Shown here piece by piece: positions 18,052-27,263 of a DNA stretch of 64,000 nucleotides; within the stretch, counting starts at the first letter, position 1; the number at the start of each line of letters is the position of its first letter. The notes beneath the pieces are model-generated. The model worked only from the letters and a program-made list of their open reading frames with translations, was not told the origin of the DNA and searched no databases. Origin of the DNA: Comamonadaceae bacterium (lineage in GTDB: Bacteria > Pseudomonadota > Gammaproteobacteria > Burkholderiales > Burkholderiaceae_C); the NCBI GenBank assembly GCA_947450675.1, contig CANFWI010000010.1:1-64000 (forward strand), read 5' to 3'. The translations under genes and the position numbers were made by a program.

Positions 18052-19485
18052 TCAAGCCACCCGACAAATCTTCAGCATGTTCGTGCCACCCGGCGCACCC
18101 ATCGGCTCGCCGCACGTGATCGCGTAGACGTCACCGCTCTCCACAATTTGACGGCGCTGCAAATGCGCTTCCGCCTGGGCCAGCGCAGAGTCGCGGTCAA
18201 CGATGGTGTCCATCAGCAAAGGCCGCACATTCCGGTAAAGCGCCATCTTGCGCTGCGTTGCCAAGCGTGGCGTGAGCGCATAAATCGGCACACGAATGTC
18301 GTGCCGGCTCATCCACAAAGCCGTTGAACCGCTGTCGGTCAACGCGACGATCGCCTTGGCACCCAAGTGATGCGCCGTGAACAACGCGCCCATCGCAATC
18401 GATTGGTCAATGCGGCCAAACGTCTTGCCGGTGAAGTCGGCCTCCAGCTCGCGGTACTCGGCTTTTTCAGCTTCCACGCAAATCTTCGCCATCTCCTCAA
18501 CCGTCTCCAGCGGATAGCGGCCGACTGCAGTTTCGGCGCTCAACATCACCGCGTCGGTGCCGTCCAGCACGGCGTTGGCCACATCGCTGACCTCAGCGCG
18601 GGTCGGCACCGGATTCAGGATCATGCTTTCCATCATCTGCGTCGCCGTGATGACCAATTTATCGGCGGCACGGGCCATCTTGATCATGCGTTTTTGCAAG
18701 GCCGGTACAACGGCATTGCCGACCTCAATTGCCAAGTCACCGCGGGCCACCATGATGCCGTCGCTGACGCGCAAGATTTCATCCAGATTCGGAATCGCTT
18801 CAGCGCGCTCGATCTTGGCGATCAGCCCCGGCTTGTGTTTGTAAGGCGCGGCCGCCACGTTGCACAGTTGGCGCGCCATTTCCATGTCGGTGGCGTTTTT
18901 CGGAAAGCTCACCGCCACGTAGTCGGCCTGAAAACTCATGGCCGTTTTGATGTCGTCCATGTCCTTGCTGGTCAGCGCGGGTGCTGTCAGGCCGCCGCCT
19001 TGTTTGTTGATGCCTTTGTTGTTGGACAGCTCACCGCCGACCTTGACGCGGGTCTGAATTTCTTCACCCCGCACCGCGTCCACAGTCAGCACAATCAAGC
19101 CGTCATTCAGCAGCAGCACGTCGCCGGCTTTCAGGTCGCGCGGCAGTTCTTTGTAGTCAAGTCCCACGCCCTTGATGTCACCGGGTTCCGTGCGCGAAGC
19201 GTCCAGCACGAATTTTTCACCGGGCACCAGCAGCACCTTGCCTTCAGCAAACTTGCCGACCCGAATTTTCGGGCCCTGCAGGTCGGCCATGATGGCGACT
19301 TCGCGGCCGACGCGTTGCGCGGCTTCACGCACCAGCGCGGCAGTTTTGATGTGGTCTTCCGCCTTGCCGTGGCTGAAGTTCATGCGCACCACGTTGACCC
19401 CCGCGGCAATCATTTTTTCAAGCATGGCTGGGTCGCTGGAAGCGGGCCCGAGGGTGACGACTATTTTGGTGGCGCGGCTGGGCAT
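18052..19485 (-). CDS. pyk: Pyruvate kinase
   Basis: 477 residues. It transfers phosphate from phosphoenolpyruvate to ADP. TKIVVTLGPASSD at the start, NVVRMNFSHG, the catalytic Lys/Mg site region LIAKIERAEAIPNLDEI and MVARGDLAIEVG, and ITATQMMESMILNPVPTRAEV are all present. The ATG at 19485 was chosen because MPSRATKIV is the normal start and CGGAGA sits eight bases before it; a longer frame to 19521 adds 12 unlikely residues. It is divergent from the desaturase gene. Confidence 0.96.
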   Translation of the reverse strand: MPSRATKIVVTLGPASSDPAMLEKMIAAGVNVVRMNFSHGKAEDHIKTAALVREAAQRVGREVAIMADLQGPKIRVGKFAEGKVLLVPGEKFVLDASRTEPGDIKGVGLDYKELPRDLKAGDVLLLNDGLIVLTVDAVRGEEIQTRVKVGGELSNNKGINKQGGGLTAPALTSKDMDDIKTAMSFQADYVAVSFPKNATDMEMARQLCNVAAAPYKHKPGLIAKIERAEAIPNLDEILRVSDGIMVARGDLAIEVGNAVVPALQKRMIKMARAADKLVITATQMMESMILNPVPTRAEVSDVANAVLDGTDAVMLSAETAVGRYPLETVEEMAKICVEAEKAEYRELEADFTGKTFGRIDQSIAMGALFTAHHLGAKAIVALTDSGSTALWMSRHDIRVPIYALTPRLATQRKMALYRNVRPLLMDTIVDRDSALAQAEAHLQRRQIVESGDVYAITCGEPMGAPGGTNMLKICRVA

Positions 19486-19563
19486 GGGCTTGTCTCCGTG
19501 TAGTTTTGTTTGCATTCTCACATGAAGAAGTGACAGCGTCGATACACAGCATTTGCCGTCTGC

Positions 19564-19577
19564 TTGATCTGCATCAG
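19564..19577. promoter_or_regulatory. FNR/Anr-like box upstream of the desaturase
   Basis: The sequence TTGAT-CTGC-ATCAG matches the FNR/Anr consensus TTGAT-N4-ATCAA at nine of ten positions. It lies 32 bases before the desaturase start and 79 bases upstream of pyk on the other strand. Either gene could be the target. The site is predicted by eye only. Confidence 0.45.
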
Positions 19578-19608
19578 AACCTCGGCAGATAGCCCGTCTT
19601 AGGATGCG

Positions 19609-20793
19609 ATGTCAACTTTTAAATACATGTCTATGTCTGCATTGCCACTTTCGCACTTGGCTTCGGAGCTTCCCGAAGCCGACACGCTTCACACGCCTGA
19701 ATCCATCACGCATCAACTCAACACGCCGATCCCGGCGCACGAACCCTTGCCGCACCGTAAAACCCTGCGCACGTGGTTGATCCCACTGTCAACCCGCACC
19801 ACGCTGTGGGCGCTGGTGCTCTTGGCGTTTGATTACGCCTTGCTGCTGACAGCTTTGGCTGGCACGGTTTGGCTGGCGGCTGGTTGGGCCAAGTTGTTGT
19901 CTGGGCTGGCCGCCGGTTTTGTCACCGGCCGGCTGTTTGTGATTGGACATGATGCTTGCCACCAAAGCCTGACGCCGCACCGCAGACTCAACAAATGGCT
20001 GGGCCGTTTGGCCTTTTTGCCCTCGCTCACGCCCTACAGTTTGTGGGACATCGGGCACAACGTGATCCACCACGGTTACACCAATTTGAAGGGTGTTGAT
20101 TTTGTTTGGGCGCCGCTGACGCCGGCTGAATACGCCGCGCTCACGCCCTTCGCGCGATTCAAAGAGCGCCTGTACCGCAGTGGCTGGGCGCCGGGTCTGT
20201 ACTACATGACCGAGATCTGGTGGAAGCGCATGTTCTTTCCGAACCACCAAGCGATGCCAACGCGCCGCCCGATTTTCTTCAAAGACTGTTGGCTGGTGTC
20301 GGCTTTTGCACTGGTGTGGGCTGCTGCACTGGCGGCTGCGGCAGTGGTTACTGTGCAACCGATCTTGCCTGTGTTGTTGGCCGGTTGGGTGCTGCCATTT
20401 TTGTTCTGGAACGCCATGATCGGCTTCGTGGTCTTTGTGCACCACACCCACAGACAAGTGCGCTGGCATGAAGAAAAATCTGCTTGGACACGCTCACAGC
20501 CTTTTGTCTCGACCACCGTGCACCTGACCTTCCGATTTGGCATCGGCGCGGTCTTGCACCACATCATGGAACACACGGCACACCACGTCGACATGAGCAT
20601 TCCGCTGTACCGACTCAAAGACGCGCAGTCCAAACTCGAACACATGCTGCCCGAGCGCATCATCGTGCAGCCGTTTTCATGGCGCTGGTATTTTCAGACC
20701 GCCCGTCAGTGCAAGCTGTACGACTTCAAGCGCAATGACTGGACGGATTTTGAGGGTCGGGCGGCGGGGGCTTCAGCGCTGCCAGCGGGCTGA
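19609..20793 (+). CDS. Membrane fatty acid desaturase
   Basis: 394 residues. This di-iron membrane enzyme uses O2 to put a double bond in acyl chains. Three histidine boxes are seen: HDACH (about 119), HNVIHHG (about 150) and HHIMEHTAHH (about 320), the usual HxxxH / HxxHH / HxxHH set. Hydrophobic segments lie at about 65-115 and 225-275. The arrangement resembles delta-12-type bacterial desaturases, but regiospecificity cannot be read. The ATG at 19609 follows AGGA closely; internal ATGs at 19627 and 19633 are possible. It sits between pyk and pgk, an unusual place for a lipid gene. Confidence 0.88.
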   Translation: MSTFKYMSMSALPLSHLASELPEADTLHTPESITHQLNTPIPAHEPLPHRKTLRTWLIPLSTRTTLWALVLLAFDYALLLTALAGTVWLAAGWAKLLSGLAAGFVTGRLFVIGHDACHQSLTPHRRLNKWLGRLAFLPSLTPYSLWDIGHNVIHHGYTNLKGVDFVWAPLTPAEYAALTPFARFKERLYRSGWAPGLYYMTEIWWKRMFFPNHQAMPTRRPIFFKDCWLVSAFALVWAAALAAAAVVTVQPILPVLLAGWVLPFLFWNAMIGFVVFVHHTHRQVRWHEEKSAWTRSQPFVSTTVHLTFRFGIGAVLHHIMEHTAHHVDMSIPLYRLKDAQSKLEHMLPERIIVQPFSWRWYFQTARQCKLYDFKRNDWTDFEGRAAGASALPAG

Positions 20794-20835
20794 GATCGGA
20801 GGGCCGCGCAGGGCTGCCATAGGGCTATGCGCCAG

Positions 20836-21108
20836 TCAGGCCGCGACACCTTTTGCTTCAATCGAGGGCTGTCCGGCCAGCAATCCCGCAACAGAGATGT
20901 CCTCATCTACCTGCGGCCAGTGAATACCTTCCCCATCGCCCAACAATTCGTAATTGGCACGCTCGTCGCTTGACGCATGAGCCAATCGAGGAAACCAGGC
21001 AATCGGCACCGACAACGTTCGCCCGTCAGTCAGCGAGACGCGCAGTTCGTCGTCTGAACAAACGATAGTCATTGCTTTGGGTTGAACTTTAAACATGAAA
21101 GAACTCAT
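20836..21108 (-). CDS. DUF2442 family protein
   Basis: 90 residues. It matches the DUF2442 pattern: CSDDELRVSLTDGRTLSVPIAWFPRLAHAS, with the ending IHWPQVDEDISVAGLLAG (both shortened to D-G-R-x-L-x-V-P and W-P-x-x-D-E-D-I-S). The ATG at 21108 is preceded by GGAGG six bases away and lies inside the 3' end of the upstream DUF4160 gene, so translation is probably coupled. Such pairs occur as small two-gene modules across bacteria and have been listed as putative toxin-antitoxin-like units. No biochemical role is established that I can cite. Confidence 0.85.
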   Translation of the reverse strand: MSSFMFKVQPKAMTIVCSDDELRVSLTDGRTLSVPIAWFPRLAHASSDERANYELLGDGEGIHWPQVDEDISVAGLLAGQPSIEAKGVAA

Positions 21109-21325
21109 TCCAAGCCTCCACAAAAGTTGATTGATTAACTTCGACCAAGGTCAGCAGTTTGCTCAAATCCTGCGGCGAAAACCCGGTGCTCCGGGCGAGT
21201 GACACCGGCTTGAGCCAGAATTTTGCCAGCATCCGGTCTTGTTGAGCGTGAATGTGGTGCGGCTCGCCATTCTCATTGGCGTAAAAGAAGAATCGGTATG
21301 GACCGATGCGAAGGACGGTAGGCAT
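21089..21325 (-). CDS. DUF4160 family protein
   Basis: 78 residues: MPTVLRIGPYRFFFYANE at the start and PHHIHAQQDRMLAKFWL are the DUF4160 signature (a conserved R-F-x-F-Y-S/A-N-E and H-H-x-H). It is the first gene of the DUF4160-DUF2442 pair; the partner start lies 20 bases inside its end. The pair is inserted between pgk and the desaturase/pyk segment. The base composition is visibly less GC-rich than the flanking glycolytic genes, which fits an acquired accessory module. The function is unknown. Confidence 0.85.
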   Translation of the reverse strand: MPTVLRIGPYRFFFYANENGEPHHIHAQQDRMLAKFWLKPVSLARSTGFSPQDLSKLLTLVEVNQSTFVEAWNEFFHV

Positions 21326-21344
21326 AGTAGATTGAGTATGGCGG

Positions 21345-21357
21345 AATCTTTGAGATT
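21345..21357. promoter_or_regulatory. Short palindrome upstream of the DUF4160-DUF2442 pair
   Basis: AATCT-TTG-AGATT is a perfect 5-bp inverted repeat 20 bases upstream of the DUF4160 start. It could be an operator for autoregulation, as in many toxin-antitoxin modules, but it is short enough to occur by chance. Confidence 0.3.
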
Positions 21358-21377
21358 TTCAATCAATGCCTGTTTGC

Positions 21378-22571
21378 CTACCCCGCTGCGCGCTTTTCCA
21401 AAATCTCAAACGCCGGCAAAGTCTTGCCTTCCAGCACTTCCAGAAAAGCACCGCCGCCGGTGGAGATGTAGTCGACTTGTTTCTCAATGCCGTACTTGGC
21501 AATCGCGGCCAGGGTGTCGCCACCGCCGGCGATCGAGAAACCGCTGCTGTCGGCCACCGCGCGTGCAATGCCTTCGGTGCCATGGGAAAAAGCCTCGAAC
21601 TCGAAGACGCCGACCGGGCCGTTCCAGACGATGGTGCCGGCGGCTTTCAGTTGCGCGGCCAGGCGAGCGGTGGTGTCTGGGCCAATGTCCAAAATCAGGT
21701 CGTCGTCGGCCACATCGGTCGCGGCTTTGATGGTCGCCGGTGCGTCCGCTGCAAAGGTTTTGGCGGTCACCACGTCGGTCGGAATCGGCACTTCAGCGCC
21801 GCGCGCTTTCATGGCCACGATAACGGCTTTGGCGTCGTCCAGCAGGTCGGCTTCAGCCAAGCTTTTGCCAATCTTCAAACCAGCCGCCAGCATGAAGGTG
21901 TTGGCAATGCCGCCGCCCACAATCAGTTGGTCGACGTTGTTGGCCAGGGCTTTCAAAATGGTCAGCTTGGTGGAGACTTTGCTGCCCGCGACGATGGCCA
22001 CCAGTGGCCGGCGCGGATTCGACAGCGCCTTGGCAATCGCGTCCATTTCAGCGGCCAGCAAGGGGCCGGCGGAGGCGATCTTGGCGTATTGGGCGATGCC
22101 GTAGGTCGAGGCTTCGGCGCGGTGAGCCGTGCCAAAAGCGTCGTGTACAAAAATGTCACACAGCGCCGCCATTTTTCGGGCCAAGGCCTCGTCATTTTTC
22201 TTTTCGCCACGGTTCACACGGCAGTTTTCCAGCATGACGATCTGGCCGGCTTTGACGTCGACGCCATCGATCCAGTCGGAGACCAGCGGGATCTCGCGCT
22301 GCATAAGTTCACCCAAGCGCTGAGCCACGGGTGCCAGTGAATCGGCGGCTTTGAATTCACCTTCGGTCGGCCGGCCCAGGTGGGATGTGACCATCACGGC
22401 GGCACCGGCGTCCAGCGCCATCTGCAGGCACGGGATGGAGGCGCGAATGCGCGTGTCTTCGGTGATGCTGCCCTTGTCGTCTTGCGGCACGTTCAGGTCG
22501 GCACGGATAAAAACACGCTTGCCAGCCACTTGGCCGTTGGCGCACAAATCAGAAAAACGGATGAAATTCAT
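21378..22571 (-). CDS. pgk: Phosphoglycerate kinase
   Basis: 397 residues. It converts 1,3-bisphosphoglycerate and ADP to 3-phosphoglycerate and [28 protein letters not shown], the nucleotide-binding [11 protein letters not shown] and the C-terminal [19 protein letters not shown] are diagnostic. The ATG at 22571 gives MNFIRFSDL, the normal start; the frame reaches 22595 with eight additional unlikely residues. It is read in the same direction as pyk and fba but is separated from them by the desaturase and the DUF pair. Confidence 0.96.
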   Translation of the reverse strand: MNFIRFSDLCANGQVAGKRVFIRADLNVPQDDKGSITEDTRIRASIPCLQMALDAGAAVMVTSHLGRPTEGEFKAADSLAPVAQRLGELMQREIPLVSDWIDGVDVKAGQIVMLENCRVNRGEKKNDEALARKMAALCDIFVHDAFGTAHRAEASTYGIAQYAKIASAGPLLAAEMDAIAKALSNPRRPLVAIVAGSKVSTKLTILKALANNVDQLIVGGGIANTFMLAAGLKIGKSLAEADLLDDAKAVIVAMKARGAEVPIPTDVVTAKTFAADAPATIKAATDVADDDLILDIGPDTTARLAAQLKAAGTIVWNGPVGVFEFEAFSHGTEGIARAVADSSGFSIAGGGDTLAAIAKYGIEKQVDYISTGGGAFLEVLEGKTLPAFEILEKRAAG

Positions 22572-22649
22572 GGGCTCGCTTTGTAGTAACTTCAAAAGTG
22601 GGCGTCAGTGCTTCAGCAGCAGCGCCAGCGGGATAAATTGTAAAGACGG

Positions 22650-22985
22650 CTACCAACCGAGCCCGACGTGCAGCGGCAAGTACACCGCCATGCCGGCGAT
22701 GATGGTGCCAATCATGCTGCGCTTCCAGTAAAAACAGGCCAAGCCAACCGCCACCGCAAAGAGGCGGGCATCTTGCCAAGTGCTGATCAAATGGCCTTGC
22801 GTCGTCACCATCTCAGGCACGATCACCGCAGCCAACGCGGCGATGGGCGCGTAGTGCAGCCCGCGTTGCAGCCAGCCGGGCATCGGCCAAGGCTGGCTCG
22901 ACAAAAAGAAGAAGCAACGCGTGATGAGCGTCAGCAGTGCCATGCCGACGATGGTGACAACCGTCCAAAGATCGGTCTGGTTCAT
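22650..22985 (-). CDS. azlD: AzlD family small membrane protein, branched-chain amino acid export
   Basis: 111 residues with four hydrophobic segments. AzlD is the small partner of AzlC in an exporter of branched-chain amino acids and analogues. TLITRCFFFLSSQPWPMPGWLQRGLHYAPIAALAAVIVPEM (here noted only as R-C-x-F and L-x-Y-x-P-x-A-A-L) is the family core. It overlaps azlC by four bases and follows it in the operon. The end lies about 80 bases before pgk. Confidence 0.9.
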   Translation of the reverse strand: MNQTDLWTVVTIVGMALLTLITRCFFFLSSQPWPMPGWLQRGLHYAPIAALAAVIVPEMVTTQGHLISTWQDARLFAVAVGLACFYWKRSMIGTIIAGMAVYLPLHVGLGW

Positions 22986-23728
22986 GGCTTGTTTTTCGGC
23001 ATGTTGGGCTTGATGGCGTGCGCTTCTAAAAAAGGCTTTTCAAGCAGCAGACAAACCGCCACGGCCAGCAGAATGGCCACAATGATGTTGAGCTTGAGCG
23101 GCAAGCCATAAGTGACCACGGCCACACTGCCCGCGACGGCTGCAGCCAGCACCCGCAAGCGGGTGGTGGCCAGCGAACTCATGATGCCCAGCAAGGCCAG
23201 AATGCCGGCGAAGCCCAAACCCCAACTGACCGGGATGGAGTTTGCAAGTGCGATGCCCAGCAGACTGGCCGCCATCCAGTTGACCCAACCCAGCGCGCTG
23301 TTGCCCGCTAGATAGGCTTCTTGGGCGCGCTTGCCCGCAGCGTCATCTGCCGGGTGCGGAAAGCGCTTGGTGAACTGCACATAGGTCGGGTCGGTCGTGA
23401 AATAACCACTGACCAAACGGCGCCAGAAAGGCTGGTGCATCACGTAGCTCCGCAGATGGACGCTGAAAACCATGAAGCGCAAGTTCACGCACAAGGCGGT
23501 GGCCAGCACCACCCACATCGGTGCGCCGGCAATGATCAATGGCAGCGCGGCCAGTTGCGAGCTGCCGGCAAACACCAGCAAGCCCATCATCAAGACTTCA
23601 ACCAAGCTCAAACCCGACTTGATCATCGCCACGCCGGTCATCAAACCCCATGCCGCCATGCCCGGCGCCACCGCCAGCATGTCGCGCACACCGATGCGAA
23701 ATTCCGGGTGTTTGTAGATGGCGGTCAT
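22982..23728 (-). CDS. azlC: AzlC family branched-chain amino acid exporter, large subunit
   Basis: 248 residues with multiple membrane segments. The AzlC core is visible in [31 protein letters not shown] and [13 protein letters not shown], a set found in YgaZ/AzlC proteins. It overlaps fmt (23725-23728) and azlD (22982-22985) by four bases each, so fmt-azlC-azlD look translationally coupled. Coupling of an amino-acid exporter with the formyltransferase gene is probably only positional. Confidence 0.91.
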   Translation of the reverse strand: MTAIYKHPEFRIGVRDMLAVAPGMAAWGLMTGVAMIKSGLSLVEVLMMGLLVFAGSSQLAALPLIIAGAPMWVVLATALCVNLRFMVFSVHLRSYVMHQPFWRRLVSGYFTTDPTYVQFTKRFPHPADDAAGKRAQEAYLAGNSALGWVNWMAASLLGIALANSIPVSWGLGFAGILALLGIMSSLATTRLRVLAAAVAGSVAVVTYGLPLKLNIIVAILLAVAVCLLLEKPFLEAHAIKPNMPKNKP

Positions 23729-24711
23729 GCCGCGGCGATCGCGGGTGCGCTGCTGAAGCGCTGGCCGGGCTGGATCTCAAAACCGCGCAAGAAATCTGCG
23801 GCCTCCAGCGGCTTGCCGCCGGCTTTTTGCAGTCGGCTGACGCGCAACACGCCGCCCACTGCCGCGATGTCGACGCCCTCTGCGCTGGCCGCTAAAACCT
23901 CGCCGGCAACTGCATGGCTGGGCGGCAGCACATCCGTCAGGACTTCAGCGCGCCAGAACTTGATGGTCTCGCCATTCAGTGCGCTACAGGCCACCGGAAA
24001 CGGGTTGAAGGCGCGGATGCGGCGCTCCAGTGTGAGGACGGGCTGGGTCCAGTCGAGTGCGGCTTCGCGTTTGTCAATTTTGTGAGCGTAGCTGATGCCT
24101 TCAGTCGGTTGCGGTACGGCGTGAAAGCCGTCGTGCGCCGCGAGTTCAAGCGCTTGAACAATCATCCGGCCACCGAGTTCGGCGAGCTGGTCGTGCAGGG
24201 TGTCGGTGCTGTCGTGCGGGCCGATCGGCAGCGTTTTCATCAGCAACATGTCGCCGGTGTCGAGGCCGGCATCCATCTGCATGATGGTCACGCCGGTCTT
24301 GCGGTCACCGGCTTCAATCGCACGGTGAATCGGCGCGGCACCACGCCAGCGCGGCAAGATGGAGCCGTGAATGTTCAAGCAACCGAGTCGCGGCATGTCG
24401 AGCACCCACTGCGGCAAGATCAAACCGTAAGCGGCGACCACCATCACATCGGCTTGGGCCGCTTCAATGGCGGCGCGTGCGGCTGCGGCGTCTTCCGGGT
24501 ATTTGCCGTCCAAGCGCAGACTGCGTGGCTGGGCGACGGGAATTTGATGGCTGACGGCCCATTGCTTGACGGCCGAGGCCTGCAGCTTCATGCCGCGACC
24601 GGCGGGCCGGTCGGGTTGCGTCAGCACCAGCGCGATCTCAAAGCCGGCCGTGTGCAGTTGTTCCAAAGCCACTCGGGCGAAGTCAGGGGTACCGGCAAAA
24701 ATGACGCGCAT
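23725..24711 (-). CDS. fmt: Methionyl-tRNA formyltransferase
   Basis: 328 residues. It formylates initiator Met-tRNA using 10-formyl-THF. [19 protein letters not shown] opens the formyltransferase domain, [22 protein letters not shown] carries the catalytic Asn-His (N-x-H) and the loop, and [11 protein letters not shown] follows. The C-terminal OB-like domain (from about 205) recognises tRNA. Gene order def-fmt on the minus strand, with dprA divergent, is the standard proteobacterial arrangement. Confidence 0.96.
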   Translation of the reverse strand: MRVIFAGTPDFARVALEQLHTAGFEIALVLTQPDRPAGRGMKLQASAVKQWAVSHQIPVAQPRSLRLDGKYPEDAAAARAAIEAAQADVMVVAAYGLILPQWVLDMPRLGCLNIHGSILPRWRGAAPIHRAIEAGDRKTGVTIMQMDAGLDTGDMLLMKTLPIGPHDSTDTLHDQLAELGGRMIVQALELAAHDGFHAVPQPTEGISYAHKIDKREAALDWTQPVLTLERRIRAFNPFPVACSALNGETIKFWRAEVLTDVLPPSHAVAGEVLAASAEGVDIAAVGGVLRVSRLQKAGGKPLEAADFLRGFEIQPGQRFSSAPAIAAA

Positions 24712-24747
24712 GTATTGATTCTAGATGTGCACCTCAGACGGAGTGAG

Positions 24748-25269
24748 TTAACGCTCCCCGTCGCGCTCGTCGTCTTTCTTTTGCTTGATGAGTTTGGTCT
24801 TGATGCGGTTGCGCTTGAGCGGCGACAAATACTCGACAAACACCTTGCCGATCAAGTGGTCCATTTCATGCTGAATGCAAACAGCCAACATGCCCTCGAC
24901 CGCCAGCGTTTGCATCTTGCCATCCAAGTCGAGGGCATTCACTTTGATGGAAGTCGAGCGCACGACGCCATCGTAAATGCCGGGCACTGACAGGCAGCCT
25001 TCTTCGCCAAGCCGGGTTTCTTCGCTGGCCCAGATGATCTCAGGGTTGATCAGCACCATCGGCTCGTCGTGCTTTTCGCTGACGTCAATCACCACCAGCC
25101 GCTCATGCACGTCGACTTGTGACGCTGCCAGGCCAATACCCGCCGCCTCGTACATGGTTTCAAACATGTCGCTCACCAGCAGTTTGATGCGGGCGTCCAC
25201 TGCGCCCACGGGCTTGGCCACGGTGTGCAGGCGTGAATCGGGGTAACGAAGAATGGTCAGTTGGGTCAT
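24748..25269 (-). CDS. def: Peptide deformylase
   Basis: 173 residues. This metalloenzyme removes the N-formyl group from nascent proteins. All three motifs are there: [11 protein letters not shown] (motif 1), [14 protein letters not shown] (motif 2 with the metal-ligand Cys) and [20 protein letters not shown] (motif 3, H-E-x-x-H). It is first in the def-fmt-azlC-azlD series and is divergent from dprA. Confidence 0.96.
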   Translation of the reverse strand: MTQLTILRYPDSRLHTVAKPVGAVDARIKLLVSDMFETMYEAAGIGLAASQVDVHERLVVIDVSEKHDEPMVLINPEIIWASEETRLGEEGCLSVPGIYDGVVRSTSIKVNALDLDGKMQTLAVEGMLAVCIQHEMDHLIGKVFVEYLSPLKRNRIKTKLIKQKKDDERDGER

Positions 25270-25410
25270 CGGAAGAGGCGCCAGATAAAAAACGAAAAGA
25301 AGCGTCTATTTTCGGTCAGTTTGTTCAACCCGTCGCGGTCAGGTTGAATTGCTGATTAAGTTCCAATAAGATGACAATCTTGCACTTTTTATTTAAAAGA
25401 TGAGGCTTTT

Positions 25411-25458
25411 ATGATGATTTTTGGGTCTCGGCAGCTTCGCGGCAAGGTCATCGCATGA
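25411..25458 (+). CDS. Possible 15-codon leader ORF coupled to dprA
   Basis: An ATG at 25411, with GAGG six bases before it, opens a frame reading MMIFGSRQLRGKVIA and stopping at 25458. Its TGA overlaps the dprA ATG (ATGA), the geometry of translational coupling. The preceding stretch 25300-25410 is AT-rich and could carry the dprA promoter. It may be a leader peptide, or just a chance frame. Confidence 0.35.
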   Translation: MMIFGSRQLRGKVIA

Positions 25459-26615
25459 GCCCGCCGGAAGCGCTGCGCACGACGGAGATGGGTGAACTGC
25501 AAGCTTGGTTGCGGCTGTTGCTGACGCCCGGCGTTGGCAATGAAACCGCCCGTCAGTTGCTGACTGCTTTCGGTTCAGCGCCTGCGATTTTTGAGCAAAC
25601 TGCGGCCGCTTTGCGTGAAAACGGTTCTGCGCGTCTGGTGCAGGCGATCCAGACAGAGCCCGAAGACCTCAAAGGTCAACTGGCGAGCACGCTGGCTTGG
25701 CTGGCCGACGGCGAAGATCGGTGCGTCGTCACCTTGGGTGACGCGCATTACCCAGGGGCTTTGCTCAACATCCCCGACCCGCCGTTGCTGTTGTTCATGC
25801 TCGGCAGTTTGGTACCCCAAGCCGACACTCACGTGACCTTGGAGACGCTGAATTGCTTGGCGATGGTGGGCAGCCGAAATCCGACGCCACAAGGCGAAAT
25901 CAATGCGCGCCAATTCGCCCAAACGTTCGGAGAGGCCGGCTGGTGCGTGGTGTCGGGCATGGCGCTCGGGGTCGATGGCGCAGCGCACGATGGCGTGTTG
26001 ATGGGTGGCGGTTACACGGTCGCCGTGGTGGGCACCGGACTGGACCGGGTCTACCCAAAAAAGCACTTGAATCTGGCTCACCGGATCGCCGAACGCGGCT
26101 TGATCATCAGCGAATTCCCCTTGGGCACACCACCGTTAACGGCTAATTTTCCGCGTCGAAACCGCATCATTTCCGGTCTGAGCCACGGCACGCTGGTGAT
26201 TGAGGCGGCCTTAAAGTCGGGCTCGCTCATCACCGCACGGCTCGCCGCAGAACAAGGCAAAGAGGTGTTCGCCATTCCCGGCTCCATCCATTCGCCGCAA
26301 TCACGCGGTTGCCACCTGTTGATCAAACAAGGCGCCAAGTTGGTTGAGTCAGCGCAAGACGTCTTGGAGGAGTTGCGGATGCCACTGTCATTTGCCGCCG
26401 TTGAAACCGCTGCCGCAGCTACAGTCGACGACATGACGCCGACAGAACACCTCTTACTCAAGGCCTTGGGGTTTGACGCCGCCAGCCTTGACACGCTGCA
26501 AGCCCGCACCGGTTGGCCTACCGCCCAACTGCAAGCCCAGCTGCTGGAGCTGGAACTCAGTGGTGAAGTGGCACGTCTGCCTGGGGGCTTGTTTGTGCGC
26601 ATCGCCAGCGCCTGA
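25455..26615 (+). CDS. dprA: DNA-processing protein DprA
   Basis: 386 residues. DprA loads RecA on incoming single-stranded DNA during natural transformation. The Rossmann-like domain is clear: AMVGSRNPTPQGEINARQFA, VSGMALGVDGAAHDGVL and VVGTGLDRVYPKKH, then FPRRNRIISGLSHGTLVIEAALKSGSLITARLAAEQGKEVFAIPGS (only the F-P-x-R-N-R-I-I-S-G-L motif is quoted as key). An N-terminal SAM-like domain (about 10-80) and a C-terminal DML1-like winged helix (about 325-380) flank it. Length is typical of beta-proteobacteria. Confidence 0.95.
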   Translation: MSPPEALRTTEMGELQAWLRLLLTPGVGNETARQLLTAFGSAPAIFEQTAAALRENGSARLVQAIQTEPEDLKGQLASTLAWLADGEDRCVVTLGDAHYPGALLNIPDPPLLLFMLGSLVPQADTHVTLETLNCLAMVGSRNPTPQGEINARQFAQTFGEAGWCVVSGMALGVDGAAHDGVLMGGGYTVAVVGTGLDRVYPKKHLNLAHRIAERGLIISEFPLGTPPLTANFPRRNRIISGLSHGTLVIEAALKSGSLITARLAAEQGKEVFAIPGSIHSPQSRGCHLLIKQGAKLVESAQDVLEELRMPLSFAAVETAAAATVDDMTPTEHLLLKALGFDAASLDTLQARTGWPTAQLQAQLLELELSGEVARLPGGLFVRIASA

Positions 26616-26683
26616 CCCTGCTGACCACCAGACCTCAGCGTTGAGCTGTAAAGCCGCCGCCAACTGCGTTATATTGGCAGCAT

Positions 26684-27193
26684 ATGTTTGAAGTTTTGGT
26701 CTACGTTTACGAGAATTATTGGCAGGGTGATGCCTGCCCGGAACCCCGCCAGCTGGGTCGCAAGCTCACGGCCGCTGGTTTTGAGCCTGAGGAAATTGAG
26801 GCGGCGCTGTCTTGGCTCAGCGGGCTGCACGTGGCGGCTCACAACACCCGCGTTGGCGGCGTCAGTGATGAAGACATCGGTGTCTTGCCAGAACGCCCCG
26901 TGCTCATGCAGGCGCAGTCCCCGGACAGCTTGCGCGTTTACTCAGTCGCCGAGCAAGATCATCTGGGTGCTGAGGCCTTGGGCTTTGTGTGCTTTCTGGA
27001 ATCCGCCGGTGTCTTGCCACCGACCATGCGCGAAATCGTCATGGACCGGGCCATGGCAGCACCGGGCTTCCCACTTGACCTTGACGACCTGAAAATCATC
27101 GTGTTGATGGTTTACTGGAGCGTCGGCGAAGAGCCTGACGCACTGGTGCTGGACGAGCTCTGCGACGACACCGACTTTCGGTTGGCGCACTGA
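26684..27193 (+). CDS. smg: Smg/DUF494 family protein
   Basis: 169 residues. It matches Smg, the DUF494 protein normally found after dprA: MFEVLVYVYENYW at the N-terminus, RQLGRKLTAAGFEPEEIEAALSWL (cited by its L-x-x-A-G-F-x-x-x-E-I core) and the C-terminal LKIIVLMVYWSVGEEPDALVLDEL region. The acidic, helical protein has no experimentally proven role known to me. It lies 68 bases after dprA and ends at a shared bidirectional terminator. Confidence 0.93.
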   Translation: MFEVLVYVYENYWQGDACPEPRQLGRKLTAAGFEPEEIEAALSWLSGLHVAAHNTRVGGVSDEDIGVLPERPVLMQAQSPDSLRVYSVAEQDHLGAEALGFVCFLESAGVLPPTMREIVMDRAMAAPGFPLDLDDLKIIVLMVYWSVGEEPDALVLDELCDDTDFRLAH

Positions 27194-27216
27194 AAACTGC
27201 ACGTTACTGTGCAACG

Positions 27217-27244
27217 AAAAAGCCGCAGTGATGCGGCTTTTTTT
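27217..27244. terminator. Bidirectional terminator between smg and secF
   Basis: An 11-bp stem AAAAAGCCGCA / TGCGGCTTTTT (27217-27227, 27232-27242) with a GTGA loop has T-tracts on both strands, so it can end both the dprA-smg and yajC-secDF transcripts, which converge here. Confidence 0.92.
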
Positions 27245-27263
27245 GTGAGCGAAGCGTGTCTCC

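Noticed and set aside
17806-18327. A 173-residue open frame across the double hairpin and the pyk 3' end
   Set aside because: It is mostly made from the palindromes and antisense pyk sequence, has no ribosome site and no recognisable domain.
18367-19503. A 378-residue open frame antisense to pyk
   Set aside because: Pyruvate kinase signatures on the minus strand are complete; the antisense frame is a high-GC artefact.
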